NCBI GenBank assembly: GCA_029204225.1
Contig: CM055106.1
Location: 13,672,294 to 13,736,293, forward strand
DNA from: Diphasiastrum complanatum
Lineage: Eukaryota; Streptophyta; Lycopodiopsida; Lycopodiales; Lycopodiaceae
Length of the DNA: 64,000 bases
Direction: 5' to 3'
A program made the translations under genes and the position numbers. Under the pieces are notes generated by a model. It worked only from the letters and a program-made list of their open reading frames with translations, did no database searches and was not told the DNA's origin. Below, in pieces: positions 10,372 to 22,877 of the stretch (position 1 is the stretch's first letter; every line of letters begins with the position of its first letter).

Positions 10372-11812
10372 GACTCCTCTTCAATTCTCGACCCCATCAC
10401 ATCATAATTGTCTTCAATAGCAATAGTTGGTGATGCATCTATAGATGACTTGATCTCGGCCCCTTCAAATGATGAATGTTGATCTTCATGGAAAATAACA
10501 TCTCTACTTTCAATCACAAAGAGAAGTAGAGAGAACAAAGACTCTATAAGCCTTTTTGGTGGATGAGTATCCAACCATGATCCCTTTGCATGAAGTAAGA
10601 TAATCCTTCTTCCTTGTTTCCAAGGGAATATGGGCAAAGCATATGCATCCAAAAATTGTAAGGTGATCAACCTTAGGCTTCTTCAAATATAAGATCTCAT
10701 ATGGTGACTTCCTCCAAGAGCTATATGTGGGAGTCCATTGCAAAGATAATTTGCACAACTTATAGCTTCTCTCCAAAAGTCTTTTGGAAAAGATGCCTCA
10801 ATCCTCATGGCTTTTGCACATTCACATAAGGATCTATTCTTTCTCTCAGCCACTCCATTTTGAGATGGAGAGTAGGCACAAGAGAACTCCCTTATGCCTT
10901 CAAGCTCACAATAGTCATGGAATTTATTGGAGATATACTCTCCACCTTCATCACATCTAAAAGCTTTAATATTTAATCTTTAATGAGAATTGCTTTCAAT
11001 ATAAGCTTTGAAAATAAGAAAATGATCAAACACCACAGATTTAGAAGAAAAATAATATATCCAAGTGAATCTTGTGAAATAACCAATAAAAGTAACAAAA
11101 CAAGTGGCTCTTCCTTTTCTCATAAATGATGAGAAATGAACATCTGAGTGGATCAAATCCAAAGGATCATTAGTCTTGATAGAATATCTTGTAAATGGCT
11201 TTTTGTGAGATTCAGCAATAACACAAGCCTCACATGGCTTGATCTCCTTGGAAAATGACTTTGGCAAGCCAATAGCTTTGGCTTCTTTGATCATAGAGAG
11301 CATGGATTTGTATTTGGGATGTCCCAACCTCCTATGCCATAAATCCTCCATAGATAGCTTGTTCACAAGAGCAACATTACAAGCATTTACACATTCTCTT
11401 GGATCTAGTTTATAGATGCCTCCAAATCTAGATCCTAGTGCAAGTATCTCATCATTCTTTTTGATAGTACAAGTATCAACATTGAATTTTACATCAAGGC
11501 CATTTTCAAGCAATTGGCCAACACTAATAAGATTCTTTGTAAGCTTAGGTACAAAAAGTACTTTACTAAGAGAAAGGACTTTAGAATATATTCCCAATTC
11601 CTTCAATAGGACATTCATAATCATTTGCAGTGTATATTGATTTCTTGGCTCTATCATAAGGTGCAATTGAAGAGAAAGAGTCCCTGGAGCTACACATATG
11701 TGAAGAGGCTCCACTATCAATATACCACAATCCATCCTTCTTGAAAGGAGAGGATGAGAAGATAGAGACCATAAGAGATCCCTCTCCATCACTTGCAATA
11801 GTGTCTTCCTTC
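10372..11812 (-). pseudogene. Integrase region of element F
   Basis: LWHRRLGHPKYKSMLSMI (pre-integrase), CEACVIAESHKKPFTRYS and LIHSDVHFSS (first catalytic Asp) are readable in the frame that ends at 10980. The DNGGEY equivalent near 10930 (CDEGGEYISNKFHD) has Asn changed to Glu. The segment 10510-10776 reads PKVDHLTIFGCICFAHIPLETRKKD, the integrase C-terminal region. Several frame changes separate these pieces. Confidence 0.8.
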
Positions 11813-12665
11813 TCATTGGTGATGTTGGCTTGCTTGAGTTGAGTCTCTTCTTGAAGCAATTGGTGGCATAATGGACTTCTTTCCACAATAAAAGCACTTG
11901 ATCTTCTTTTTCTTGAGCTTAGATATAGAAGAACTTGAGGAGTCATCCTCCTCCTCGTCTTTGTCTTTGACTTTGGCTTTGTCCTTGCTTGAGGATTGTT
12001 GATATTGGCTCTTGCTCCTCCCTTTGTGCTTGTCCTTGACAAATAAAGCTTTGCCATCATTATGGTTGAGAGAAAGCTTGTCCTTCCTCAAGAGTTTGTA
12101 CTCTTGTCTTGATTCTTCAGAAATAAGCACACTTTGAAGAGCCTCCAAGCTTGGTAGCTCCTCCTTAATAGCATAGGATTGGACAAGGTTGTCAAATTCA
12201 TTTCGCAAGCCATTGAGAATGACTTGGACTAGATCACTTTGATTGATAGAATCACCAATGCATGCCTATGAATATCATTGACTCTCAAAACATAATTAGA
12301 TGCACTCTCATCACTCTTTTGACTACTTTCATGATTTAATTTCCAAGAGTGAGAAGCCTAGAGGTGTTCTTAGCCTCATAGATAGTCTTGAGACAATCTC
12401 AAGCTTCTTTGACTGTAGTGCAAGTCCCTATCTCCCTCAATATCTCATTAGAGACATTCATCTTAATGTAGTGGAGAGCCATCCTAGATATCTTGATGTA
12501 TTTTTGAACCTCTTGAAGAACTTGAATCTCTTCTTCAAGGCCAAGAACAATGCCCATCACATCTTGAAGTATCAAGATGGACTCCATCCTCAACTTCCAT
12601 ATTGAATAATTGGAAGTGGACAATCTCTCACTTGGTTCCGACAAGAATGAACCCATTGAAGCCAT
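11813..12665 (-). pseudogene. Gag and protease start of element F
   Basis: ATG at 12665 starts ASMGSFLSEPSERLSTSNY, the family gag N-terminus. The frame ends near 12399 and resumes at 12208-11813. The zinc knuckle begins IKCFYCGKK but is interrupted by a frameshift. The protease block WYIDSGASSHMCSS, with its Asp intact, is at about 11725-11690, just left of this span in the frame that continues from 12060 to 11581. Confidence 0.8.
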
Positions 12666-13403
12666 CTAACGTGAAATGATCTCAATTGATGAACAAAAAA
12701 TGATGCTACACACTCATAAAAGGATCCAATGTGCTATCACCTCCTATGCAAGGTCTTGCAACAAACTATGAGATGATTTTCACTAGCTATTCCAATCTCT
12801 CAAAAACTAGATCTATTCACATCAAATGATGGAGTATGGGCAAAGTTAAGATCAAACACTCTTATCACGTGTGAAATATACTAAGAGACCAAATTTTACT
12901 CAAATACAATGATATTGCATGAAACAAGATGTCTAAGATCTCAAAATAGTGCCTAGATCACATATAGATAAGATTGATAAGCATGCAACTGTGATTTGGG
13001 ATCAAACAAGCAATCTCTTGACCAAACCAAATGTGTTCCACCCAGGTCTAAGTGCCCTACCTAACCCTCTTCAAAATCTTATAACTTTTTATTGGCTCAA
13101 CCAAATGGAATGAAACTAATCGCATCAAAAACTAGACAACACTAGCTTTAAAACAAGCTATCTAGCAAGATTTTTGGATCAAACATGAAAGAGAACTCTC
13201 AAACTGAAATTGGATGTTCCTCACACATGTCTGAGCACCTGATTCCATACAGTACCAGGTCAGACCCAATCAATGTCCTATTGATCTCTTTTGATCCAAA
13301 AATGAACAAGATAGCTAGGAAATTAGATCTTGACAATTTCTAGCTCAATATAGGTGGAAAATTTTTATACTAATGGATGGAAATGCATGGTAACCTTAGG
13401 TAG

Positions 13404-13415
13404 GCTCTAATACCA
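13404..13415 (-). other. Primer-binding site of element F
   Basis: Minus-strand TGGTATTAGAGC lies directly next to the LTR end, one base from the initiator tRNA-Met-type site used by plant Copia elements. Confidence 0.75.
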
Positions 13416-14111
13416 TGTAAATTTTATGCGTGTTGAGTGTCCACCACATGTGATTATGATCATGATCTCCTAAGGTGTGTAGATGCACAATGATCAAGAG
13501 TAGATTGAGATTCAAGATGTATCTTCAACTCAATGGCAAAAACACACTACTACATGCATTAACTCACTTCCAAAGTACATACACATGTGTGGGAAGTGTT
13601 CCAAAATAAAACGAAGTAAAACTGGCTGCTCTCCTCAGGTAGAGAGAGAATCCTACCAATAGCTCTCGGGTAGAGAGAGAATTCTAGAAAACACTTAGAC
13701 TCAAAAATCCACTTGCTCTCTAAATTACTTAGCATAGAATGAGAAGTACAATGACACTAGTAGAAGCTCAGACATGATTGGACCACACATTTACAACCTA
13801 TTAATTATATTGGACCATTGATCCATTCACCTCTTGATTCTATTGGACCATTCTCAAGCATTATCTAAAAGCCTATTGGACCATTGATGGTTCCACCTCT
13901 AAACCCTATTGGACCTCTTGAACTTCATCAAATTAAATCAAAACACTTTTCAACACTCTATTTAGCTTGAGTTTCACCTCCTACACTGCTTTGACTCACT
14001 AGTGGCATTACATATGGAATTGATCAATTTGCCATCTATGCCAAATTTGACCCTATCATCATTCTACACCAAGATGCTTGACATACAAAAATGTAAGACC
14101 CCTACATCTAA
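13416..14111 (-). repeat. 5' LTR of element F
   Basis: On the minus strand it runs from TGTTAGATGTAGGGG to AAAATTTACA, about 696 bp with TG...CA ends, immediately followed by the primer-binding site. It differs from the B LTR although the proteins are related. No second copy was found in the window. Confidence 0.7.
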
Positions 14112-14490
14112 CATAGATAACCTTTTTGCATTTTTCACATGTAGTAGTTTTTCCTTGAAATAGTAGCTCCTCTATTGCCCTAATTTTTTTGGGTAAAAAA
14201 TCTCTCTATCATTATGTAGTGGGTAATCACTTTGATGGAATGAGCAATGACACTCATTTCCACTCTTGATAGTGTATAGTGAACGACCCACTTACTTTTA
14301 TGATTGGATACTCACTCATGAATTTTTCCAAACCTTTTTTTGCCTCTGGAATAGTTTATATTGAATTCTAGACAATAAAATAAATAAGAAACTCATCACT
14401 ATACTCAATGCATTGTAAAGGCCTATAAAGAAATATATTTAATGTGTGAGTGATTTAATAAGTCATAGACTAGGAAGCACATATATATAG

Positions 14491-14493
<3 letters not shown>

Positions 14494-14575
<82 letters not shown>
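14494..14575. repeat. (GA)n microsatellite, about 41 units
   Basis: Uninterrupted GA on the plus strand, CT on the minus. It begins two bases inside the 5' splice site of the AMS ACT exon, so the intron reads GT followed directly by the CT array. Confidence 0.95.
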
Positions 14576-14576
<1 letters not shown>

Positions 14577-14578
<2 letters not shown>

Positions 14579-14747
14579 CTGCATTAAAAACATTTAGGAC
14601 TAGGCCTCGAAAAGTAGTGATGTTGGCATGGAGAACATCAAGGCCAAGCGTATCAAGTGCCTGCAACAGCTTCACAAACACTCCCGGGCGCTTTTCACAA
14701 AATATCCTAAGAGTAAATAGATGTGCATCCATTTTACTTACTTCCAC
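14577..14747 (-). CDS. AMS: AMS-like gene, ACT-domain exon
   Basis: These 57 codons start VEVSKMDAHLFTLRIFCEK and include PGVFVKLLQALDTLGLDVLHA and end LVLNVFNAE. This is the C-terminal ACT-like dimerisation fold of AMS/TDR-type bHLH proteins (strand-helix-strand), and it continues smoothly from the previous exon (RQPMQ then VEVSK). The acceptor is minus-strand GATGCTAG at 14755-14748. The donor is GAG followed by GTCTCTCTC, weak after +2 because the CT microsatellite starts there. The rest of the ACT fold (usually a VQAE..R.SLLE-type helix) must lie in a further exon that I could not locate. Confidence 0.85.
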
Positions 14748-15363
14748 CTAGCATCATCAAAGGGTAGCATGTGAAAATATTAGTAGTGAAATGTAAACAT
14801 GAAAGCTTAACAACTACAAAATTCGATGAAAGTACATCATAGTGATATTCTAAGATAAGTTGTAGATCTATATTTCCCTTTCAAAATCATTATATCACCA
14901 ATAATCTGGAAAAAGTTGACCAATTTCAAGGTGGTCATAAATGAACTTACAAATTATGTCTATTGAATGCACATGCACATTTTTAGAAACAAATGCTTTC
15001 ACTTCATGAGATAAATGAGGTTGTCAACCACATAAATGTTACAAAAACATACTAAGGGTTTCATGGGCACCTATTAGTCATATTAGATAACATGATTGAT
15101 GATTGAAGCATATCATACATATCCTTAAACCTAGAGGTTAAGTACTTCAATGCATCTTTGTTGGCTACTAGTTTTATATATTAAGAGTCCATTATTCTCT
15201 TTATTCATTAATGAGGCTTCATATCGAACTTAGATGTAATGATGATTAAGCCTATAAAAATGACATTCTACTAGCATTGATTTGTTTCAAAGAGATGTGG
15301 GTAATCTAAATTTTTCTTTTTCTACATGTACGTCCTAGCATCTGCTCATGTGGATGGGGGTAG
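14748..15363. other. Intron sequence without recognised features
   Basis: AT-rich, many stops on both strands. Nothing was recognised between the ACT exon acceptor and the LTR of element H. Confidence 0.5.
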
Positions 15364-15795
15364 TGTTAGAGGTAAATGTTCACATTGCTACCCCTAATAT
15401 TGTCATCTAGGATTAATTAGGAATATGAGTCCATGTCTACATGTTAATTCTAGGGGCTGTTGCCTATATTTAGAAAAGTCAAGTTAAGTTTGAGATTCTA
15501 GCGCTTGGTTTGGAGCACAAGAAATTTTGCTAAAGATGGATGTTGGGTGCTCTTACCTTATATAGAGACATATATTAGGCAATTGCTTTAAGGTTTCTTT
15601 TTAGATTGTTTTTTCTTTTTAGCATATACTATTGTCAATAAGTATGTAGTGCACCATAGTTTATTGTGAATGGGACATAGTCAGAGTACATTTCATCATT
15701 ATTGTTTGTGTTCTCTTTAATGTGTATGACTATTGTCTAACAATAATAGGAATCTTGTCTTGGGTAACTTGGATGAGCAAGTCAGTTTTCTAACA
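15364..15795 (+). repeat. 5' LTR of element H
   Basis: 432 bp with matching inverted ends, TGTTAGA at the start and TCTAACA at the end, directly followed by a tRNA-Met-type primer-binding site. A TATA-like CTTATATAGAG lies near 15558. No 3' copy was identified, so H is incomplete or interrupted. Confidence 0.7.
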
Positions 15796-15807
15796 TGGTA
15801 TCAAAGC
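15796..15807 (+). other. Primer-binding site of element H
   Basis: TGGTATCAAAGC immediately follows the LTR end. One base differs from the common TGGTATCAGAGC; the same variant is used by elements I and K. Confidence 0.75.
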
Positions 15808-18429
15808 TTTGGTTCAAGATTCAAGAGAACAAGGAGGCACTCAATGAATGGGATCAATCATCATACATAAATTCATTCGACCATCTTTGAGGTGTGGAGG
15901 TGGTGTCCCTAGCTAGCTCTCAATTTCAATTTTCATCTACAAGGGTGATAGCTTTGTGGAAGGAGATTCAGTGCTACAAGGAGGAGCCATGCTGCATGAG
16001 GAGACTATGAAGTTTGCCTCATATCTTAGATAGAGATCAATTTCTAGAGATTAAGTTTCTTGTTGCAGGTTTGCTACAAAAAAGTTGCTACACTCGTACA
16101 CATCATACAATAGGGAGGATTATTAAAAAATTCATTATTCCAGATTGTTCTAGATCACTGCACATTGTTGCACAACTTGATGAAGGTAGATAGATCATTG
16201 TTCTAGAAATATCAAAAGTTGATGTCAGTGAGCAAAAGTTTTCTCATCTATATTTCTGTAGACTAGTCATAGATCTAAGTGATATGAGTAGAGGTAATAC
16301 AATTCTTTGAAACTAATTGAAGCATTGGCCTAACTAAGTTAATTTGAGGCTAGTTGAAGTACTACTTTGAGCATAAATGATTCATTAATTTTCTTCTTAT
16401 GTTGGAGCGCTAAATTAAAAGTGTTGAACCATTGATTTGAGTAGAATTAAATCCATTAGACTTATTGCAAGGGTTCCAGTTTTCTAGCATGTTGATTCAT
16501 CACCAAAGGAGCATGAAAACCAAGCTGTAGACAGTACTTTTTGCATGCAGGTAAGTACAACAAGGCAATCACATACATGCGAGATTTTATTACATGAAAG
16601 TTGAGAACAATTACATGCAAGAAAAAGCACGAGGAAGACTACATATTCAAGTGGTTGAAAATTACAAATAGGTCAAATTCAGAAGGCCAAGATTAGATTA
16701 AAGTTAAGTCAAGATTAAAGTTAGCAAAGGTGCAAGCTCTAAGAGAGAGTTATATGGGAAATATAGACTATGGATCTATATCTAGGTAAATTGACATTCA
16801 AATCAGGAGGATGTTTGATAGTTTCTTCTCATGGTGGCAAATTATAAGCTCATTATTACAAGTGACAAATGTGATAATCTGTGTGGAAAATTTGGTTCAA
16901 GAAGAAACGTTTATTTCTATTTGAACTGAAATCACTTTTGATTTATGATTAACCAAAGTGATTTTTTGTTGCCATTGTCAAGTATAGTTCTAAATACCAT
17001 CCAATTCATAGTTGTTTGTTCAAGTGATGGCAGTTGGAGAAAAGTTGTTTTTTCAAGTTTTTGAATCAATCCAAGTTCATGTTATGTTGTGTGGTAGATT
17101 CAATTGTTTCCAATCATATTTGGACATTAAGGTTGTTCATTAGCCTCATAAAAAACAATAGAATTCTTTGTTGAATTGATAGGTTGTTTTTTATCCTCAT
17201 AAAAACAACATGATTCATTTATTGAATCAATAGATTGTTGTTTGGTAGGTTCGTTGCAAAAAGTTGCTACAGTTCTACAAATTAGATCGTAGGGTAGGTG
17301 TCAGCCACCATTAGTACATTAAGCTTATAAGTTCTGTCATTCACTTACGTTGACATCATACATTGTGCTTGATGGGTAGAAAATGAACTTTAGTGAGGTA
17401 AAAACTCAATAAAGAAAATATTTATAGTTTAAAGTGAATGGTAAAGGTGTTAATATGTGCTAGGCCTATGCTCCTATTTTCCAATCTAGAAAAATAAAAT
17501 GATGCAAATTAAGAATACATTTCTTATTATTGTATGAATACATGCATATTGAGAGAACAATCTTTCTCACACATTCAAAATGTTCATACAACTCATAATA
17601 ATAGAACACACCTGCATGCAACAATTTTTTGAGATCATAACAATTTAAGTTATTATCATTTCTTTTTTGTCATTATCATATTGATACATTCAAGCATAAA
17701 TTGTTGTCATCTTTATGATTGATTTGATGCATTAAGATAATATAGTTGTTGGGTCTCTAAACTTCAATTCTAAAGTTCAATGGTGCACTTATTTTGAAAC
17801 CTACAATATATAGTAGTGAAAGAGGCCTGACTGGTAAATTCATTTCGAAGAGCGCTATTTCTCAATTGAAAAAACAATTCAAAGACTAGTTTCATTCTAG
17901 TTTTGGGGCTTATTTATCGATTTAGGAATGTTTGAAAGGCTATCGTCCTCAATGAATTTGTAGTAAGGAACTGTAACCTACCACTATAGCTTCTTCCAAA
18001 AAAAAATGTTCATCTCATCATAGAGAAAAAGTAGATCTCAACGATATTTCTACACCATTCCAAAGCCAAGGAAATTAGTAAAATTGTAATATAGCATTTG
18101 GGAAATTTAGAGGCACTTTTGGCATATCAGGCCAAATTTGGTGGCAAAAGGGCCCATGACATTTTTTTTTATCAAATCTAACAGTTTATTTGCAAGCTCA
18201 ACATTGCACTCAAAGACATTCTTTGAGTAGTCTTCAGGTGCCATAAGGACTAAATTGAGCAAAATGTTAGAGAATTGAGTGAGGTAGCACTTGGAGATAT
18301 GAGCAAGTTGAAAGAAAATTTCTATTATAGTATATGAAGATTCAAAATGAAGAGCAACTTTGTGGAGTGAGAGCCTTGGGACATTGTTGCATGCATTGAG
18401 CAAAGAACTAGTACAACACTAGCATATCA
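15808..18429 (+). other. Long non-coding region of element H
   Basis: About 2.6 kb without a recognisable coding frame between the primer-binding site and the first gag-like sequence. The antisense open frame at 18107-18403 (98 codons) has no motif that I recognise. This may be a leader or the trace of further old insertions. Confidence 0.4.
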
Positions 18430-18960
18430 AAGGGATTTTGATAGACTAGCACAAAAGGCATGGTCTATAATCAACTTGTTAGTAAATGTCACTTTATACC
18501 TCATATAAGTGATGCACATATGGCTAAAGGTGCATGTGATGCACTCAAGGTGCAATTTCAAGCAAGTGATCCCTCATGACTAATGTTCTTTGTGGAAGAA
18601 GCTGAACAATGTGAGAATGGAAAAAAGTGAAGGCATGGATTCTTATCTCACTCACATTAAAGAAAATAGGGAGCAATTGATAGGAATTAGTGAACTCATG
18701 AGGGACATAGAAGTTCTTCATATGCCAATAAATGGAGCTGTAGAAAAAACATCAGTTTTTTGTAAGTGGCATCATGGCAAGGGAAAGATTACCATTTATG
18801 AGGACCTACATGGCATTCTCTTACAAGAAGAGTAGCATAGAAAAGTGATTGGGACAAGAATTTCAATTAAAAAAAGTGGTTGTGAGATAAAAGCCTGTTT
18901 TACATGTGGATAGACATCAAAACTTTCTAGATAGAACTAGGAATTGTTATATGCTCACAC
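18430..18960 (+). pseudogene. Copia gag remnant of element H
   Basis: KAWSIINLLVNVTLYL, then LWKKLNNVRMEKSEGMDSYL and THIKENREQLIGISE follow the gag pattern of helix, W.KL..LKM.EG.S...YL and Q L..IG. A possible zinc-knuckle trace ACFTCG appears near 18895 before stops. Stops and frameshifts are frequent and the clade differs from all other gag copies in the window. Its downstream part is cut off by element G. Confidence 0.65.
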
Positions 18961-19179
18961 TTGAATGACATCCTAGAGCAAGTTCATTGGCCTACCCTGA
19001 TCATTTCCTGCATACTCAAAAATGTGAAAATGAAAATACTTTACAAATATTTTCAAGGTCATCTAAGGCAAGATTATGCACTCCCTCCCACTTGAGGGAT
19101 AGCTAGATATAATGTGTGCAACAAGGAGGACTATATTCAAGTGACCTGATTGATATTAATTGTGGTTCAATCTCCATTT

Positions 19180-19865
19180 TGAGAAAAGTACAGTACTAAG
19201 GACCATAAATGGATCTTTGAATGATCCACAAGGTGATTGTATGCTTGTTAAACAATCTATCAGAAACTAGTCATCAAAAAACAAGATCTAGTTTAGCAGC
19301 TTGATAGGAAACAAGTAGAGACAATCAAAACATTGATCAAATAGTATAATCCAACTCCACGCGTGTGGAAATAAGGTTGTAGTACGGCCTGTAGACAGTG
19401 TTTACAAAGTGCCAAAGCTGGTTTTTATTGGAAATCAAGAATAATCACCATACAATGAGAGGAAACTCGAGTTTCTCCTTGAGGCTCCAAAACGTTTCTA
19501 TCTTCTCACTATGGAGAATGGGAATACATAGTAAAACACACTTCCTTTGCAAAGTTAGGATCCAGCATGTAATAAGGAAGTAGACTCCACTTTCTTGCCC
19601 TAATGTGAAAACCCTAGCCTAGATCCAAGAGTCATGCTTGGTAGGTGCATGGTAGGTACAAATCTCATCATAAATCATGGTCTAGATCCTACAAAGTAGG
19701 AATCACTACCAAATAGACACAACCACTCCTCTTGACTCATGTTAACCTACTTTAGGTGTGTATGTACAAGTGGCACTTTGGCCATTCAAGTAACCAACAA
19801 ACAATATTGACAAAATGTACAATATTCTACATGGCTAGATTTGCCAATGTAGGCAATTTTTCACA
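19180..19865 (-). repeat. 3' LTR of element G
   Basis: On the minus strand it runs TGTGAAAAATTGCC to GTACTTTTCTCA. It is preceded by the purine tract GAGGAGGAG (19874-19866). Its RNase H frame reads on about 13 codons into the LTR, ending at 19827. Confidence 0.95.
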
Positions 19866-21590
19866 CTCCTCCTCAAATCTAGCCTTGGAGATCACAATGC
19901 TTTTATCAATAACTCCAATTGAAGATCTAAGCTTGACAAATGAATCTTTAGATAAAGTTTTAGTAAACAAATCAGCCAAGCAACTTGATGATGGCACGTG
20001 TTGGAGCTTGATCTCTTTAGCTTGCACTTTTTCCCTCACGAAATGATGAGCAATTTCGATGTGTTTGCTCCTTGCATGGAATGTAGGATTAGTTGCAAGT
20101 GATTGGGCTGATTGGTTGTCACAATAGATGATAGGGATCTCCTCCTCCATGACATGAAGCTCCTCCAATAGCCTTTTGAGCCACAAGACCTCCTTGCATG
20201 TTGATGTCAAGGCCTTGTATTCGGATTCTGTGGAAGATAGGGAGATGATATCTTGCCTTTTGGAAAGCCATGATACTACTCCATCACATAGAAAGGTGGC
20301 AAAGGCACTTGTTGATCTTCTATCCACTTTGTCACCTGCAAAATCCGAGTCACTATAGGCTCTTAAGCCAAGATTAGTTCCTCTATACAAAATACCAAAA
20401 TTCTTAGTGAATGAAATGTATCTAAGAACTCTTTTGGCCATCTTCCAATGTGAAACTAGAGGACTTTGCATGAATTGGCTTAACTTTCCAACACTATAAC
20501 TAAGATCAGGTCTAGCTATAGTTTAATAGATCAAGGAGCCAATAAGCCGATGCTTCATCACAACCAATAGATGCTTTTACATGTTGCTCCATTGGTGTCT
20601 CAATGCCTTTACAATTCTTCATTCCAAATCTATCTAGGATGGATGTAGCATATTTAGATTGACAAATGAAGCTAAAATCACATCCTCTCCAAGAATGAAG
20701 CTCACTAGGCCGAGATCTACCATCTTAAACTCTTTTGCTAAAGCAATTTTTACATCTCTAATTCCATCTAGATCATTACCACTCAAGATAATGTCATCTA
20801 CATACAAAACAAGAATAATGATCATGCCATCATGAAAACTTATATACAATGATGGATCATAGGCACTCATTACAAAATTGATGGAAATGAGAAAAGAGTT
20901 TAGCCTAGAGTACCATGCTCTAGGTGCTTGCTTGAGCCCATAAAGGCTCTTCTTCAAAAAACACACCTTTCCTTCATGTTTTGTCTTGATGAAGCCCTCG
21001 GGTTGCCTCATGTAGATCTCTTCCTCCAAATAACCATTGAGGAATGCATTTGTGAAGTCAAGTTGGAATAGCTCCCAATTGAAGGTTGTAGCAAGACTAA
21101 TGATCAACCTGATAGTAACAAGCTTAGCCACAGGAGCAAAAGTCTCATCATAATCAATGCCTTTGGTTTGTAAAAAACCTTTGGCAACAAGCCTAGCTTT
21201 ATGCTTGCTTATTGATCCATCTTGATTATACTTCAATCTAAACACCCACTTGCAATCAAGAGGTTTCTTCCCTTGAGGAAGATCCACAAGATCCCAAGTA
21301 TGATTCTCAATAAGAGCATCATACTCTACTTGCATAGCATCCATCCAACTTTTAGACTTACAAGCATCTTCATAGCATGTTGGCTCATCTAACATTGAAG
21401 TAAGAAAGGTGTAAGATGTGAAAGATGATGAGCCTTCCCTTTGATCACCTTGGCCATCATAGGTGAGCCTCAATGGCTCGGATCTCTTCACTTGGAAGCT
21501 CCTCCTCCATCCTAGAATGATCCTTGGCATCAAGATGATTAGTAGCATTATCATCCAAATCACAAGCATGTCCTTCATAAAAAATAACAT
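19866..21590 (-). pseudogene. RT and RNase H of element G
   Basis: RT is open from 21590 to 20634: WMDAMQVEYDALIENHTWDLV, FQLDFTNAFLNGYLEEEIYM and the catalytic LYVDDIILSG are intact. A frameshift follows after FILGEDV near 20680. The RT-connection is partly unreadable near 20500-20640. RNase H is open from 20471 with YSDSDFAGD, SSTESEYKALTS, CDNQSAQSLATNP and HARSKHIEIAHHFVREK. The catalytic motifs survive, so the lesions are few and spread out. Confidence 0.9.
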
Positions 21591-22877
21591 CCCTACTCAC
21601 TGTCACCTTGCTAGCGATGGGATTAAAGACTCTATAACCTTTGCTATTCTCACCATATCCCACAAAAATGCCTTTGATGGATGTTGCATCATCCTTCCTT
21701 CTCTTATCCAAGGATTGGTGTACATAGCAAGTGGATCCAAAAACTTTGAGATCCTTGAGATTGGTCTTCTCTCCAAATAGAGCTTCAAATGGTGTGATTC
21801 CTCCAATGGCTTGGTTTGGCAATCTATTGCACAAATAGTTAGCACAAGTTATTGCTTCACCCCAAAATGGTTTGAATAGAGAAGCATCTAGCCTTAAGGC
21901 CTTAGCACACTCACAAAGAGATCTATTTCTTCTCTCACTCACTCCATTTTGTTGAGGGGTGTATGGACATGACAACTCCCTCTTTATGCCATCAGAACTA
22001 CAAAAGTCAATCAACTTATTGGAGATATATTCACCTCCATTATCACTCCTTAACACCTTAATCTTGGTACTAAGTTGATTTTCTACCAAAGTCTTGAACT
22101 TTACAAAAGAATCAAACACCATTGATTTGCTAGACAAGAGGTACATCCAACAAAATCTAGAATAGTCATCAATGAAGATTACATAGTACTTGGCACCACC
22201 ATTAGACTCATGTGAAAAACTATGAACATCTGAATGGATGATTCAAGAGGAGAGTTTGATCTTGATGTAGATCTTGAGAAGGGTAGTTTGTGAGCCTTTG
22301 AGAGGTTGCATGCTTCACATCTCTTCCCACACTTTGACAAATGCTTGGGGAGTCCAACTGCAAGCTCCTTTGCAACCATAGATTCCATGGCTTTGTAGTT
22401 GGGGTGGCCCAACCTTTTGTGCCACAGTTCCACCTTTGATAGCTCCACCTTTGCCAAGTTAACACTCTCCACTGCAATATTAGCATCAAGCTTAAACAAT
22501 CTACCTTGCTTAAAGCCTTTGGCTATACATTCATCATTTCTAAGGATGGAACAAACTCCAAGCTTAAATTGTACATCTAGGCCATTATCCATTAACTGGC
22601 CAACACTAAGCAAATTCTTGGTTAACTTAGGAACATAAAGAACATTATCAAGATTCATCCTTTTGGATGATCCCACATACAAGGTAATTGTTCCTATTCC
22701 ACTTATCTTACATTCTTGACTACTTGCAGTATAGATTGATCTATGTAAGTCATTATAAGAAAGTAAGGTGGAGAATATGTCCTTTTGATATGTCATGTGA
22801 GAACTTGCCCCACTATCAATCCAGCAAGAATCATTGGTGTTGCTCTTGGATGATGGTGGTTTGTTGGAAACCATCAA
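21457..22877 (-). pseudogene. Protease and integrase of element G
   Basis: The protease block CWIDSGASSHMTY is near 22830, with its Asp intact. LWHKRLGHPNYKAM marks the pre-integrase at about 22430, and CEACNLSKAHKLPFSRS follows. The integrase catalytic core is split by a frameshift near 22170-22250. The part from 22146 has LRSDNGGEYISNK and PQQNGVSERRNRSLCE (second Asp and Glu) and the C-terminal GIFVGYGENSKGYRVF. Confidence 0.9.

Larger units (their letters stand above)
9284..14111 (-). mobile_element. Copia element F, 3'-truncated
   Basis: Reading right to left: 5' LTR 14111-13416, primer-binding site, leader, gag, protease, integrase, RT and the start of RNase H, ending at about 9284 in the sequence LSIVGY. 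RNase H end and 3' LTR are missing, so no target-site duplication can be tested. Gag and pol are closest to B and L. Confidence 0.85.

Noticed and set aside
14463-14580. Extension of the ACT exon into the microsatellite (Ser-Leu tail)
   Set aside because: The open frame continues only because CT repeats lack stops; the homologous domain continues differently, and a GT lies at the exon edge.
18107-18403. 98-codon minus-strand open frame as a host gene
   Set aside because: No recognisable domain and no splice context; it lies in the decayed element H, next to its gag remnant on the other strand.
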